A DNA stretch of 7,174 bases from Candidatus Palibaumannia cicadellinicola (GTDB taxonomy: Bacteria > Pseudomonadota > Gammaproteobacteria > Enterobacterales > Enterobacteriaceae): positions 1-7,174 of the forward strand of contig NZ_NJPO01000129.1 in assembly GCF_002855795.1 (NCBI RefSeq), given 5' to 3'. Positions 7,145 through 7,174 of this stretch are shown in pieces. The notes under the pieces were generated by a model. It searched no databases and had not been told where the DNA came from. It saw only the letters and a list, made by a program, of their open reading frames with translations. How positions within the stretch are numbered: the first letter of the stretch is position 1; the number at the start of each line of letters is the position of its first letter. Both the position numbers and the translations under genes were made by a program.

Positions 7145-7174
7145 ATGACTATACTCAATCATATAAGTATTAGA

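Larger units (their letters stand above)
6882..7174. other. Intergenic region upstream of ybhK, no recognised gene
   Basis: The 293 bp at the right edge contain only tiny open frames: seven codons at 6991-7014 behind an AGGA, and 28 codons at 7087-7173 with no nearby ribosome site. Neither looks like a known protein. The stretch is AT-rich and contains the control elements listed separately: the ybhK promoter, a hairpin, an exact palindrome and a rightward promoter candidate. In E. coli the Moco riboswitch and moaA come next after ybhK. I cannot recognise the riboswitch here, and no MoaA start is present, although moaA could begin beyond the edge. Confidence 0.6.

Noticed and set aside
7087..7173. 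28-codon open frame near the right edge
   Set aside because: It has no ribosome site at proper distance, is AT-driven in composition, and overlaps the promoter candidate.

Overview
The window carries a compact enterobacterial chromosome segment. From left to right it holds the 3' part of pgl (+), bioA (-), the divergent bioB-bioF-bioC-bioD operon (+), ybhK (-), and about 290 bp with no recognisable gene. Every protein lines up nearly end to end with the E. coli K-12 family member as I remember it, including catalytic residues. The gene order follows the E. coli pgl...bioA/bioBFCD-uvrB-ybhK neighbourhood, but genes are missing at two junctions. The E. coli genes between pgl and bioA (ybhD, H, I, J, C, B and the lambda att site region) are absent, and uvrB is absent between bioD and ybhK. 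Composition is intermediate (roughly 45% G+C in genes by spot counts, much lower between genes), and CTAG is not avoided as it is in free-living enterics. Together this suggests a host-associated enterobacterium undergoing genome reduction, such as an insect symbiont of Sodalis-like or similar type. I cannot name the species.

Region 1 (2-892): Pgl, a lactonase of the oxidative pentose phosphate pathway, open to the left edge, so its first ~32 codons are outside the window. Region 2 (933-5931): the biotin block. BioC (with BioH, not in this window) prepares the pimeloyl thioester. BioF joins it to alanine to give KAPA, BioA transaminates KAPA to DAPA, BioD closes the ureido ring to dethiobiotin, and BioB inserts sulfur. 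The four + strand genes overlap by 1, 17 and 8 bp and look like one translationally coupled transcript. They diverge from bioA across a 99-bp AT-rich control region with usable promoter elements but no clear BirA operator. Region 3 (5970-6881): YbhK/YvcK, convergent with bioD across only 38 bp. Region 4 (6882-7174): a control region with an extended -10 promoter for ybhK, a 9-bp hairpin, a 15-bp operator-like palindrome and a possible rightward promoter near the window end.

I found no mobile element, CRISPR array, tRNA, rRNA or broken gene, and nothing resembling a new system. The points of interest are selective retention of an intact vitamin pathway in a shrinking genome, the apparent loss of the canonical biotin operator, and the clean loss of uvrB.
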